DNA of 64,000 bases from Coptis chinensis. Taxonomy: Eukaryota; Streptophyta; Magnoliopsida; Ranunculales; Ranunculaceae. The notes under the pieces were generated by a model. The model was not told where the DNA came from. It did no database searches and saw only the letters and a list, made by a program, of their open reading frames with translations. The stretch spans positions 80,567,501 through 80,631,500 of the forward strand of contig CM027378.1 in NCBI GenBank assembly GCA_015680905.1. Direction: 5' to 3'. Numbering within the stretch: the first letter of the stretch is position 1; each line of letters begins with the position of its first letter. Below, one piece after another: positions 41,700 through 54,400 of this stretch. The position numbers and the translations under genes were made by a program.

Positions 41700-44160
41700 A
41701 TATAACTAGCATACCACTTTTAGCCATGTTTGAAAGCAAAAGCAATAACTAGATACATCTGGGCCACACACACAGAGGTGAGGGTGTATGCTCAGAAAAT
41801 AAACCATCAAAACATATCGAATCCAACAAAAAAAAACTTGTCCAAATTTGTGCAATTCAAGTCGATTGTGTCCACTATTTTTGCAATGCCTCCTTCCAAA
41901 GATATCTTTGTGACATTGAGTGCGTGAAATAATAAGAATGTGAGACCAACCACAAAATAGATATGAAACAATAATTTGAAATAAATAATTCACCTTTGAG
42001 TTGGCAGATAGTATACATGTTAATTTTTTGGTTGGGAACTTTTTGCAAAGTTGGAGAGACCACCAGTCAATGACCTGTTGAATTGAGCATTTTTAAGATT
42101 GAAAACAAACTATAAATGAAGGTTAGATATAGAAATTAAAAAATAGCAAAGTATAAACATTATTCGGTTGATGGTCAGGTATGAACAATGAATTTCATAG
42201 TCCAAATAGGTATGAACATTCATTGTTCATACTCCACTAGGTGTATGAACACTGAATGTTCGTAGCCCGTCAAGAGTATTAACATTCATTGTTCATAGTC
42301 CACTAGACTATGAACACTGAATGTTCGTAGTCCAATGGTATAAATGCATTCTAGAAATTGGGCTCCGGACACTTTCTTTAAGCGTGCTTTTTTCTAATGA
42401 AATACCAATACTAGTATCTTTGCGTGGCGGTGGGGAGTGAGCCGAGCTTTAAAGGAGAGAGAGAGTTGGGTGATCTTGGGGGAGAGAGAGATGGGTGAAG
42501 GAGAAAGGTATTTGGGCTTAAAACAAGAGAGAAGATGAGGACGGAATGACGAGAAACCAACCAAGTTGGTTTTTGTCTCGCATACCCCCCCTTCTACCAA
42601 AATCGTTCGCTCCGCTCACTCGATTATCTTTTGATTCTACTCCAATTTTAGCAACGCGTCACTTTTTGGGTGTATTGCCTTTTTGAGTCCGGTTTCTCTA
42701 TAACCGGGTACAGAGATCAATCTCTGTACCACACACACACACACACACACACATCTCGGAGCACACACACAGATATCGAGGCACACACACACATCTCGGA
42801 TTTGAATCAACGGCGAGATAACACGGTTACAGAGATGATCTCTGTACCCGGTTGTAGAGATCTCGAGTCCGTTTTTAAAACTTCTTATTACTCCTTTTGA
42901 CCTTTCATTTGTAAATGTCAATTTCTTCGGGCTCTCTGTACCCGGTTGTAGAGATCTCGAGCCCTTTTTTTTTTATGCTATTTCCTCTTAACTTGAAATT
43001 TGCGGTTCTGTGTACCTATACCCAGTTTTATGTATAAACATTATTCTGTTATATAATGTCAGGTATGAACATTCAATGTTCATAGTTCAATGGCATGAAC
43101 ATTCATTGTTCATAGTCTAGAAAGGGGTATCAAAATTTACCTGATAATCAATTTCCCTATGAAACAAAAGGTCAATGTTTATTTAGGTTTCAATTCAATA
43201 TCAAGCATTCAAGCTTTGGTAACGCTTTCAAACATGGCTAAAAGTGGTCTGCTAGTTATTGCTTTTGTTATGGGCCACACTCTTAGCGCAGCAAAAACTT
43301 TTATAATTTTGTACTGTTTTAAATTCCACCTGCTTCCTGCTTCAAATTTGGTAATAGCTAAACAACACAAGAGGTTAAACCATCAAAACATATCGAATCC
43401 AACAAAAAAAACTTGTCCAAATTTGAGTACAAAAAACTTGTCCAAAATACATAGTCATATCATACAAAAAGATCTAGTACATAAATATACTGCTTGGAGA
43501 CATTTTCACCAACTTGTAGCATTTGCACTTCAAGAAAACCCAAAATTCTGCAATTGAAAAAATGTAGTGAGATTCTTATAACTAGATATGATATAGAGAG
43601 TAGATGTACACCTTTACACGGTAATCAGGTAATAGGCATGGACATATTATTATACATAAGAAATTTCTTATGACTTTTGAGAAAGTGGGCAATAATATGA
43701 TAAATGGATGTGAAATATATAAGAACCTACAATGAATAGACCAAGGTATATATGTATTGGTGTAGGTAACAAAGTTGGACATGTTAATGGAAACTCATTG
43801 CATGTTTCCTTTGATCTCACTGCCCATGCAAAGTTACAAAGGCTATTGCATCCGAAGGTCAAAAGCGAGGGTGCCTCTGACAATTGGCTAGTGCAATCAT
43901 AAAAAATACCTTGACATAAACAATTTGTCAAAGGAAAATAAGACCAGCCAGACTACAAAAGGTAGCAAAGCGTCACATTGCCAGAGTGCATGAAGGTGTC
44001 ATAAAGTATGAAGTCAGTGAACTAGACCATCAAGGTATCAGTATATGTAATTTGACGACTCATGCTAAGCACTCACCATTCTCAGTTGAACCAGGAGATC
44101 AATGAAGCTGAGTATCCAATATATAGCCACTACCGTGTGAAGACAAGGCCGATATGATGG
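41700..44160. other. Intergenic repeats, no gene
   Basis: This region contains TGTTCATA palindrome clusters (42160-42340, 43060-43125) and CA repeats. Words from 41704-41850 are rearranged at 43225-43440: the TTTTAGCCATGTTTGAAAGC block is inverted, while the AAACCATCAAAACATATCGA block is direct. A GA-rich segment (about 42430-42610) is repeated at about 50010-50190. No open frame with family signal. Confidence 0.5.
42707..42846. repeat. Palindromes of a fourth family flanking CA microsatellites
   Basis: At 42707-42730 the arms GGTACAGAGAT and ATCTCTGTACC surround CA, a perfect 24-bp inverted repeat. At 42828-42846 the arms TACAGAGAT and ATCTCTGTA surround G. Between them lie (CA)n tracts at about 42729-42753, 42762-42770 and 42781-42792. 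A degenerate relative is at about 42935-42960. Confidence 0.85.
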
Positions 44161-44250
44161 CAAATTGCCCAGTGTTGTAGGGGACTTTTTCATGACATTC
44201 ACTACCACTCCCCATCCCCATCCCCAATCAGTTCCTCTGTCACATATCCT

Positions 44251-47200
44251 TCAAACTCGCACTTTCTTGAATCGGACCTTGTTGAATTCCTCTTCATTAA
44301 TCCCACAGTCTATTAAGTCTTTCGCTAGGGCTTTTCGGAGGCAATACGGTTCTTTTCTAAACACAACAGGCATATGCCTGATAACACAATCGGCAAATGC
44401 CAGTACATACACCCCGCAATTCCATGTATCATTTTGTTTAGCACACTCTACAAACACAATTTCCCAGTCCTTTCCAAACTGCATATCCAGCATACACTTT
44501 GTATCGTTCAACAATATGCCAACAGGCAGCAGCACACCAAGTGCCTTCAACTTGGAATTTAGGCCGCTTGTTGGTGCTTTCGAAGAATCGTACACATAAC
44601 ATGTCCATGTCAAGAAGTTGAAGACAACAAGGACCCAATGTGTGCTCTTCCCTACGTTTAACGCCATCATTAACCCGTTTGATTTCAAAACATGTGGCAC
44701 ATCTCCATTTTCTTGAACTAAATCTCTGAATGTCATCATCAGATCGAATGAGAACAACAACCCACATTTTGAAATCTTCTCTTCAATATTAAGACTGTCT
44801 CATGCAAGATGCCAACCACTTGTTCATACAAGTCCAAAGAACGATACTGTTTTTTGAATTAAAACAAAGTAACAAACATATATTTAGCACTTCTAACTGT
44901 CAAACCAAAAACAAAGGATGTGTTCATTTTAACAAATACCGGGAAAAATGTCTCGGGGCAAAATAGTGTAAGTATCAAAACCGGGTGTTGTATGTAGGCC
45001 TGGACTTCCCTTCCGTAAGTAATCCACCGCCTATGCAACTCGGGTAGGTAGAAATCAACTTCAAACACAATAAAGGTGTTATTTAGATCTGAGTTAGCCT
45101 AACATATCGCTAGAAATAATTACTTAGTAGTTAGGAATACTATAAACCTTATCATTCAACCATTGTCTGCCCTTGAGAAGGTAGAAGGTCGCTAAATCTA
45201 ATTTTAAATCATTACCATAGTGTATTATATCGGTAACCAATATCCTGCCTTTCAGCGATTCCCTCTCCAACCAATACTCAGTGGCATAATCTTCTGAACT
45301 GCTGCAGTTCACACTTTTATCCCATAGCTTAGTTGGCGCAGTTACTTTAGAGCTCTTATTTATGAAGGGTCCTTCACCCATAACTTTAACAATCTTTGGA
45401 ATGCATATATGAGCCATTTCAGTTTCAGCTTCTGAAAATTTGTTCCTCTGTGCGACCTTCCTTCCTAGGATTTCTTTCACCTGTTCAAAACAATGGCCAG
45501 GTTAAATGCACTGTCTAAATAAGTAAACAAGAATGACAAGGGAATAAATACATTTCTCATACAAAAAATTAATAAAATTCAAATAAAATTAAATAACATA
45601 AATGATAAACCTTGTCAGGATCCCTTTCATTACTATTGTTCCCTTCAAAACTTTCATTTTCCAATAATCGAACATCATCATTTTCGATGGCGAACACAAC
45701 AAACTTTGCACAATTAATATTTTCACTATTATTAGTAAATATATAAACCTAAGTTCTAAACAACCAGTACTTGCTAGCCCCTTATAAATAAAATACCGGA
45801 ATACATTGAGTTTTTCAGAACTTAGGTTTTTCAGACCTTTCCTGCATCGTTGTTGGTACATCTCACTTTTGACTTCGCTTTACGGTCCGTGCTCATAGCC
45901 ACTTGCTTCGTTCCACTACCAGTCCCTAATTCTTTTGTCCTCACAGCAGTTTCTTTGAGAACATCATCGGGATCTTTTAATTCATCGTATCTCTACTACC
46001 ACCCTCATTTTTCCTCACTTGTCCCGACATATTCACGGGCCCTCATGCTAGCCCGAACGTGTCTTTCCACACAAACCGCTTCTATTTGCAATACCTTCAT
46101 TCTGCATAAACACATAATTGTCACTAAAATAGGTATCTATGGCACCTATATAAACCTAACTTTTAAATCCAGGAGGTGCTTGCCCCTTTACATTGTCGCA
46201 AACACACAATATATTGACTTTTATTAGAAAACCTACCTTTTCCTGATCTTTGTTGGTATGTATCACTTTTGACTTCTCTATGCGGTTCGTCCGGATAGCC
46301 ACTCGGTTGGTTCCACTACCAATCCCTAATTCCTTTGTCTTCACAGCAGCTCCTTTTAGAACATCATCACTACGTTTCACTTGAGCTAAATCATCAGTAT
46401 CTTGACCACCCTCATTTTTCCTCACTTGTCCCAAAATATTACAGGCCCTCAGGCTAGCCGCTCTTGTCTTTCCACACAAACCACTTCTATTTGCAATACC
46501 TTCATTCTGCATAACCACATAATTGTCACTAAAATAGGTCTCTATGGCACATTGGCACCTATACAAACCTAACTTTTAAATCCAGGAGGTGCTTGCCCCT
46601 TTACATTGTCGCAAACCAACAATATACTGAATTTTATTAGAAAACCTACCTTTTCCTGATCTTTGTTGGTGAGTATCATTTTTTACTTCTCTATGCAGTC
46701 CGTCCGGATAGCCACTCGTTTGGTTCCACTACCAATCCCTAATTCCTTTGTCTTCACTGCAGCTCCTTTTAGAACATCATCACTACATTTCACTTGAACT
46801 AAATCATCAGTATCTTGACCACCCTCATTTTTCCTCACTTGTCCCGACATATTACGGGCCCTCATGCTAGCCGAACGTGTCTTTCCACACAAACCGCTTC
46901 TATTTGCAATACCTTCATTCTGCATAACCACATAATTATCACTAAAATAGGTATCTATCGCACCTATATAAACCTAAGTTTTAAATACAGGAGTTGCTTG
47001 CCCCTTTACATTGTCGCAAACTAACTATATATTGACATTTATCAGAAAACCTACCTTTTCCGGATCTTTGTTGGTACGTATCACTTTTGACTTCTCTATG
47101 CGGTCCGTCCGGATAGCCACTCGCTTGGTTCCACTACCAATCCCTAATTCCTTTGTCTTCACAGCAGCCTCTTTTAGAACATCATCACTACATTTCACTT

Positions 47201-49139
47201 GCACTAAATCATCAATATCTTTACCACTCTCATGACTCTTCACTTGTCCCAAGATTTTAGGGTCCCTCAGGATAGCCGGTCGTGTATTTCCACACAAACC
47301 GCTTCTATTTGCAATACCTTCATTCTGCATAACCACATAATTGTCACTAAAATCGGTATCTATGGCACCTATATAAAACTAACTTTTAAAGCCTTGTAAA
47401 GCAAACATGAGACTTTTGGTAGATGCACTAAAAATACATTGTCGAAGATCGAACCAACCTTTTCAGCGACATTAACCCGAGTACCTACCACTTCTTCAAC
47501 TGTAGTCAAAGCACCTTGTTCAATAACATCAACACAAACATACTCTTGAGAAACACAATTTTTTTTAAAATGATAAAAAGCTTCCTCGAGTGAAGCAACT
47601 GCCGGCCGGTGATTCCACAATATTTTCCGCATAACCCATTCTTCTCATAACCAGCTGCATTTTTTCCCCTTCCAGTTCTGGTGAAAATAATCGAGTCTTG
47701 GTACCGAAGCCCACATGTGGACCATTAAGATCCACAAGACGTTTCAACTGTCTCTACCCTGGAGTTTGGTCAACTGCTGATTTTCGACTTCCAACTGTAC
47801 TTGTTTTCGGTTCGCGATGAATTCGTATTACCCTATTATCTGACACCTGCAAAATGATCAAGTACATATTCGAAATACTGTTTAATATTTAATATTCTGA
47901 CCAAACAACAACTTGGAAAGTCAACATAGTCAGGGAATAACAATAATTAACTTACCCCCCGACTTTCACAGAGTATGTCAAGATTAACATAGTGCGTATT
48001 AACACTCATTTCAAGCTGCAACAAAATTAACGCTATTACGAAATATGACAAAATAAACAAAATAAAAATCTAACTACTTCAGACGACAGAAAGGATTGAC
48101 CACCTCAAGTGCATTTTTCACACCGACTTTTCTTTCACACAATCACGGAAGGCGTAGCTCTTCCCTCACCACTAGAGTCTTATGATTCTTCAATTTCCCT
48201 TCCTGTGTACTACCCCTTGTTGTTTTCCCCTGGAATATCCACCCACCCTAACAACCAAGGGAAAACATTTTCATCAAAACGATGTGGACCCAAAGAAGTG
48301 ACACGGAGGAAAATCCAAAGACTAAAATTATTAAACAGCCATGGAGGGTGAACTAAAATTGGGCTGTCCGGAAGTTCCATTTTCTTGTTAAGAGCCTCCA
48401 AACTATCCTTAATAACTTCAAATATAAAATAGCCCCAAGGAAACCTATCAAAGGCTACCAAATCATCAAGAACATCCACATTTTGAGCGCCGACCCCACG
48501 ATGGCTCATGGGTATCGAGAAAAGAGCCTAGAACATACAAAACTGTTTAGTCTATAGACATCATTCCAACACTCTGCATCATTGATGGCATTTTTCTTTG
48601 CCATCGCCCTAGCTTCTAAAATTTCAACTAGAGAAATCGCACTTTTCTGCTTACTTCTGGGAGCAACATCAAAATACTTTTCCCTAAACTTCGCCGGTTT
48701 CTTCTTACACATCCTCAGAGTATATGTCGCAGGCCGATCGGTAAACAACCCTCAGTAAAAGCGCAACATCAGACTTCTTAAAAGTCAAATATTCATCCTT
48801 AATTCTATAAGTCAACTTCGAAACCCTCTTCTTCAACACTTCCAAAATCAGTCTCTCATGGGTAACAAGTTCGGACATCCTTGGTTCCTCATCTGCAGAA
48901 CCAACCTGACAAGGAACTGCAAATGGATACGCATTCACCAAAAACCGAAAAGGAGATGAACTCAATTCAGCTGCTTCTTGCGGTTCTAATGTATCAAAGA
49001 AATCCCTTTGCAACTTTGACAAACTGCAACGTGCCCATAATAATACAGTTTTCCCTGCGTCTTCCCCTGTATTTTTATCCTCCTTGTTCTGGCCCTTCTT
49101 CTTAGGGCTAATGTACTTTTGCGCCTCTTTTTTCTTCAT
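44251..49139 (-). CDS. Gene B: DUF1985-like domain plus tandem exons plus Ulp1 (C48) peptidase
   Basis: Ulp1-type peptidases cleave SUMO from proteins; in plants many copies are carried by MULEs. The start ATG (49139-49137) follows a splice acceptor (TCTCTTCTAG). The N-terminal domain (to about 48105) reads SSPFRFLVNAYPFAVP, KLTYRIKDEYLTFKKSDVAL, FVCSR, then FDRFPWGYFIFEVIKDSLEA and LWIFLRVTSL. Middle exons include 47747-47370 and the tandem exons at 47324-45837. The peptidase begins LATFYLLKGRQWLNDK (about 45170). The catalytic exon 44760-44251 has His in KSTHWVLVV, Asp in YVYDSS 17 residues later, Gln in AKQND and Cys in TWNCGVYVLAF six after the Gln: a complete triad plus oxyanion Gln. Frame changes at about 48765 and 48530 suggest decay or sequence errors in the N-terminal domain, so expression as one protein is uncertain. 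Confidence 0.65.
45837..47324 (-). repeat. Four tandem exon-intron units (period 399-413 bp) inside gene B
   Basis: Units align at GATCTTTGTTGG: 46245, 46658, 47063, and a degenerate one at about 45846. Three exons (47324-47055, 46919-46650, 46506-46237) are each exactly 270 bp, bounded by acceptor TGCAG and donor GGAAAAG|GTAGGTTTTC. Each encodes about 90 residues starting NEGIANRSGLCGKTR, with DDVLKGAAVKTKELGIGSGT and KRVAIRT inside. The fourth (46101-45837) is 265 bp with donor GTCTGA and is probably damaged. Intron sequence is duplicated along with the exons. Confidence 0.85.
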
Positions 49140-50590
49140 CCTAGAAGAGAGCAAATATAAACAACGAATAAAAAATTTAGGCAATCTACAATAAACCAGA
49201 GATTTAGTCCACCATATGTATACAGTTAAACCTCATTAGCAAACAAAAATACGACAAAATTGGTAGTAAGGAGAACAATTCATAAAGAGTATTCTTAAGT
49301 AGAACTCTCACGCTAGGGCAGAACAAAATTGGTAAAACACTATATGAAAAACTAAATCAAGACTAGATAACTGCAAGCAGTGGGGAGCGGAGGGAGGAGG
49401 AGAAGAGAGAGAGTTGGGTTTGGTTGAGAAGGAAAGAGGGAGAGGGAGAGGAGAAATTGCTCGTGAATGAGGACAGACAGAAAGAAACCAAATTACTTTT
49501 TGGGCCACATAACCCCTGTCGGCCCAGAACGTTCGCTCCGCTCAAGTTGGTTTTTGTCCGTAAATTCAAAACATGCTTGTTTCCATATGTTGGAAAATTA
49601 GGCTAAATCTATGGTGCGCGAGATGTAAGGTACGCCCTGACATCTCGGCCACTCATACCAAGGCGTGTGTATTTAATGGCAAAAGTACTGATCCAACGCC
49701 CATATGACTGCTAAGACCATACGACTGCATGACCGAAGACATGCTTTCGAAAATTAATCCATTCAAGTTTTCTTTACCTTTAACATTTGATGACCAACGG
49801 ATTACTAATTACTGATCCTAGACAAATGACACGTCAGAAATGCTAACAATCAAAATTATCTGTACCCATCATCTCAAATCACCAAAAAAATCTAAAAACT
49901 AAAACTTTCACTTTAAAATTGCATATATACCTTGGGGAGTTTCAATCCTGGGGTATTCAACCATTTGAGGAGGAACCTCAGGCTCTTCTTCAACAGAGAC
50001 GCCTTTATCTAGTGAGACTGAAGAGAAGAGAGTTGGGTGATGCGGGGGGGAGAGAGAGAGAGATGGGTGAAGGAGAAAGGTATTTGGGCGAAAAAAAATA
50101 AGAGAGAAGATGAGGACACATTGATTTAAACCAACCAAGTTGGTTTTGTCTCAAGATAGCCCCCTCGCCAAAATCATTAAAACTCACTCGATTAAATCAC
50201 TATTGCCAACCGAAATGGTGGTCGCGAGAATTAAAGTATTTTAGAATTTAGATAAGAAGTTCCCCCAAGAAGGAACGACTCAGCACAAATTAAACACCTG
50301 AGGGCATTAGAAAGCCTAGGTGTCAACTACGCAAATATATCAGGTCATACACGAATGCTCCATGATCTGTTACAAATAGACGACCTAGCAAAGTCCAACA
50401 GTTCACAATCTCAGCAAGTAAGTAATTTAAATATTGCTACTTAAATACAAATTAGGATGGATACTAGAGGCCCCCAGATTATTCTGGGAAACCGACCTCA
50501 GTATCCCCATCAGTAGCAAAAACACAAGGCTCAAAACACAAATGTTTAAATATTGTTCAAACTTCAAAGAACCTGCAAACACAAACTCAA
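49140..50590. other. Intergenic between genes B and C; promoter-like and repeated segments
   Basis: 49200-49560 is the probable leader and promoter of gene B, with CT-rich runs on the minus strand and the word CGTTCGCTCCGCTCA also found near 42605. 49608-49725 (GCTAAATCTATGGTGCGCGA, ACATCTCGGCCACTCAT) is repeated at 53750-53885. 50000-50190 (GAGATGGGTGAAGGAGAAAG, CAACCAAGTTGGTTTT) is repeated at 42430-42610. No gene recognised. Confidence 0.5.
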
Positions 50591-50592
50591 AC

Positions 50593-53146
50593 TCAAACCA
50601 CTGCAACTCCACTTTCGACAGATCTTTTCAGGGCGTTGTACTTACGATCCAGCTCCATAAAATCATCTATCAGAACGTACTCATCCCCATTCTCCAGCAA
50701 ATCAACCAGGTCGTTGTACTCAGCCTGACCTTTTTCAGCAACGGCCTGTGCCTTTCTGAACTCACCAGCCCAGTGCTGAGTCTCTAGCTTTGAAGCATCT
50801 AGAGCAGGTTGCAACAAGACCACATCCCCAGCCAGATCATGCACCTGAGCCCTCAGCCCAACAACCTCAGCCCTCTCCAACTTTTGCAGAGCCACCAGCT
50901 TGTCATAGGCCTCTTTGGCGGCATCCAGCTCCTTTTTGTACTGGTCGGAGATGGTTGCCATATCCCTCAACTTCCTGTACATGGCCACATTTGAATGGGC
51001 AATGGCCTCATAGTCTGACATGACCTCATTTGAATGGGCAATGGCTTGACCAAGGGTCTTCATCTCGGTGTCCCTCCGGTGAAGCTCCATTTGGACCTAG
51101 TCAAGTTTTGCTTGCAGGGTAGTGAACTGGGCGCTCAGTTCCAAGAACTTCACTTTCCAAGTGCCAGCATCAGCAGCTCCTCTGTGGGCTTTCTCCAGAG
51201 AGCTCCGAAGGTTTGAGATAGTATCTTTCATTTTCTTGAAGCCAGTATCAGATTTCTTCTTTTTCGCCGAGAGCTGGTCAACCCGGATCTGCAGCTCCGC
51301 AGCTCTCTTCTCAGCAGTTTCTTTTGCCCAGAACAGCTCACCGGTAGCCATGGATGTATCAGTGGATGTATCGGCGGTGGCCGCAAAGATGGGATCTTTC
51401 ATGGCCAAAAAGTTATTCACTAACTGGAAAAGAATATAGGATGTGTAAGTAACACAATAAGAGAAACCGAACATTGAACAGAGAAGAAAAGTCTTACCTT
51501 GGCAAGGTGAACAGCAGATTGACAATAGGACTGGTCCAAGGTCCCAGCTATGTTGGCTTCAACTTTGTCAATCGGGAAGACGCCGACTTCCGTAATTCCA
51601 AGCGATATCAACATCTTTAACAGTGCTTGTTGGTAACAGGTAGTTTATCAGTTCGTCCCCAACGCCGCATCTCCACAATCATCTCCCTCTCAGGGGAATC
51701 TGGAGATCTTGGCGAAAAGGGAATGTCGTCACTCACCCCCCTCCTATCACTGGATCGAGGAGGAGGGAGAGCAACAGTCATGCAGCAGTGGTCATAGCAA
51801 TACCCTGCCCCTTGCGATTATCAGGGAGGGAATGGTCAGCGATTCTGAGGACATTCTCACCAGTTTGACCAGAACCTGTAGTAGGATCCGGAACTGGAAG
51901 GGGTACAGCTATGTTCTTACAAGACTTAACAGGTGGGGGAATAGTAGCAGGAACCTTAAAAGGTGTTTCTTCATACACGATAAGAGGAGGAAATCTCATT
52001 TTCTTACCAGATGGGGCAATATCAGAAGTAGAATCAGCTCTCTTCAGCTTATGACGATTGGACGCACGCACCTCCATTTTAAAATTACTAGAAGCTAGCA
52101 GTTCACGAGGCAGTTCAGGGCGTCTCCCACCAGTGATTACACTATCATCACCGACAGCAGGCACCTGAATTGGGCCCAATGCCGCAGTATCACCAGAGGC
52201 GGCCACAGAACTCTTCTCCTTGTGGTTTCCTCCTCTTCTAGTAACTAAGGAGGAATCATCCTGAACTGGAGGAGGAAGAAATCCAAAGACACCGATCCAC
52301 GGAGGGGAAGTATTGTTCGCCCGCATGCAATGCATATATCCCAAAAAGGGGAAAAGCCAGGAACAAGTTGCAGCAATTCTTCAGTAGACATGTTGAAGTA
52401 TTCAGAAAGACGGGTGGGATCAGGAACTATCACCCAAGGCATCCGTTGTTCCCTGGGGATCTTCTTGATAAACTTCACCGTAGCATCGTCAGTTGCTTTT
52501 AATTGTTTCCAGGAAGAGTCATCTAAGGAATAATAGCAAAGAAGTTCAGGCAAAAGACTTTTCTATCAAGTTATATAGTACCTGAGTAAGAAAACTTACT
52601 GGTTGGAGCATGGGTGTGTTTTCTAGGAACAGGAATTCCCACAGGCTCACCATCATCATCAGAAGGACGAACGTCCCACGCATTACCCAGCACACGGAGT
52701 AGGTGGTCAGTCCATCCTTTGTCATACTGCTTTCCATCAAAAAAGACGATCGGAGAGTTCTTGTCTCTTGTCTTGAGGTAGTAGAAGGACTGACCTCGAA
52801 TACGCCGGACCTCATAAAAATAACCAAACACCCAACGGTTCGAGGCGAATCCAAGTCTCTTGGCAAGAAGGGCGCGAATACATAACAGTTCGGTAAAAGC
52901 GGGGGTCTTTGCGACCAAGAGCAAGATTAAAGTGAATCGACACTCTGAGTAGCAATGGATGGGGGAAGAGTGAGTCCGCCCTAAGTTGACCAATGGTGAT
53001 GAGCGCCACTTCCTTGTAGGCCAACTCATGAGGATAACCTCCCCACTCGGACCAACATCTTCGTGGATGTGAAATTTTGAGCGGATCAAGTCCAGGGAGA
53101 AAAGATCTCCGAAGTTTACAAGTGACCAGCAGTGGTTCATGGTCAA
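50593..53146 (-). pseudogene. Gene C: 'putative gypsy type transposon' domain protein with coiled-coil tail, frame-shifted
   Basis: The N-terminal part reads NFGDLFSLDLIRSKFHIHED, then in another frame YKEVALITIGQLRADSLFPH and FNLALGRKDPRFYRTVM. Back in the first frame it reads LLAKRLGFASNRWVFGYFYE, YYLKTRDKNSPIVFFDGK and KGWTDHLLRVLGNAW. This order matches the plant domain named 'putative gypsy type transposon' (FHIYDD..., VALITIGQLR, FGYFYEV). The two frame changes (about 53045 and 52885) compensate each other. Exons at about 52553-52340, 52344-51778 (basic linker, VRASNRHKLKRADSTSD) and 51450-50593 follow. The last is a long coiled coil with one TAG at about 51094. Relative of the fragment at 32020-33719. 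Probably mobile-element cargo; cellular function unknown. Confidence 0.65.
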
Positions 53147-53149
53147 GAA

Positions 53150-53995
53150 AGATGAAAAGTTTCAAGCTTTGGCCAAACCCTAACGGGAGATCAAAAGGTT
53201 CAGTATGCAGAAAAAAGTAGCAGAAGAGATAATGCAAGTTCTCTCACCAGATCTCTTATGTACAGGAGATAAGATTGAACTGCCATCATTACCTTTTTTG
53301 GGAAATGGCGTGACTGTTCGAGCCGTCTTCTCAAAGCCTTAATTAGTTGGATACGTCAGCAGTTCCTAACAACAGTTTTGGAAAAACGAGAACATAATCA
53401 ATCTTTCTAGTTCTTACTATCGATGCTTGTTCTTTAAATAAACAATGTAGTTTGGTTATACTGCAGTTAAAAGAGAACATAATCAATTTTTTTGTTTGTA
53501 GCAGTCCTAATCAAATAGCAGTCATAATGAAATAGCCTAATCAATTGTAGAGGTTTGGTGTTTAGGGGACAACGACCTGATGACTTGGTACGAACTGGTG
53601 GAACACGACTGATGTGTGGACACGTAATGCGGGTGTAGAAACGGAGGGTACTTACACAGCCCCCTTTTATCCGTTCTTTGGACAGCTGTTGTGGAAAAAA
53701 GGAAGGGTAAAATAAAGTTTTGGAACACTTGTTGGACAGCTGGTTTGTTTAATGGCTAAATCTACTGTGCGCGAGATGTAGGCTATGCCCTCACATCTCG
53801 TCCACTCATCACAAGGGGGGTGCGTGTGTATTGTATCAAGAAGTAGTGATCCACGGCCCTCACTTTCTGCGCACGATACATCTTGTTTAATTAGGTTTTG
53901 AAAAATGTGCGGCGGTTTGTGGGCAAATTATCATTGCTGTCATGGGAATGCGAAAGGTTTTGTCAGTTTTCAAGGTTTGTGCAGGTAAGGGTTTT
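53150..53995. other. Upstream of gene C; dispersed repeats
   Basis: 53150-53400 is the probable gene C leader. 53405-53545 is a copy of the repeat at 41527-41665. 53750-53885 is a copy of 49608-49725, which contains the inverted words GCGCGAGATGTAGG and CCCTCACATCTCG. No gene recognised. Confidence 0.5.
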
Positions 53996-54400
53996 TGCAA
54001 CATTCACTGTTCATAGTCCAACAAGAGTATGAACATTCACTGTTCATAATTCAATGGTATGAACACTGAATGTTCATAGTCAAACAAGAGTATGAACATT
54101 CATTTTTCGTAGTCCAATAGGATTATTGATGTAGAGAAGAACTTATAAGTTGCAGATTTTCACAACCTACACTAAAGCCTGTTGATTTCATGTTCATAGA
54201 TTGTTCATAGTCAGTTGTGGTATGAACACTCATTGTTCATAGCTCAACACTCATTGTTCATAGCATTGAGTGTTCATAGCTACAGAACTATGAACAATCA
54301 TTGTTCATAGTCGAATTGTGGTATGAACAAAGAATATTCATAGCTCATGACTATATGAACATTGATTGTTCGTAGTACGTACAGTATGGACTATGAATGT
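53995..54400. repeat. Palindromic TGTTCATA cluster next to transposase copy 1
   Basis: About ten words of the family occur, including the exact palindrome with arms CTATGAACAAT and ATTGTTCATAG around a single C near 54290. The cluster directly joins the truncated end of the FAR1-type transposase at about 54395. Closely related clusters lie at 59065-59380 and 61440-61805. Confidence 0.85.

Noticed and set aside
42637-42921. Cys/Val-rich minus-strand frame resembling a small secreted cysteine-rich peptide
   Set aside because: The Cys-Val repeats are the translation of (CA)n/(GT)n microsatellite. There is no signal peptide.
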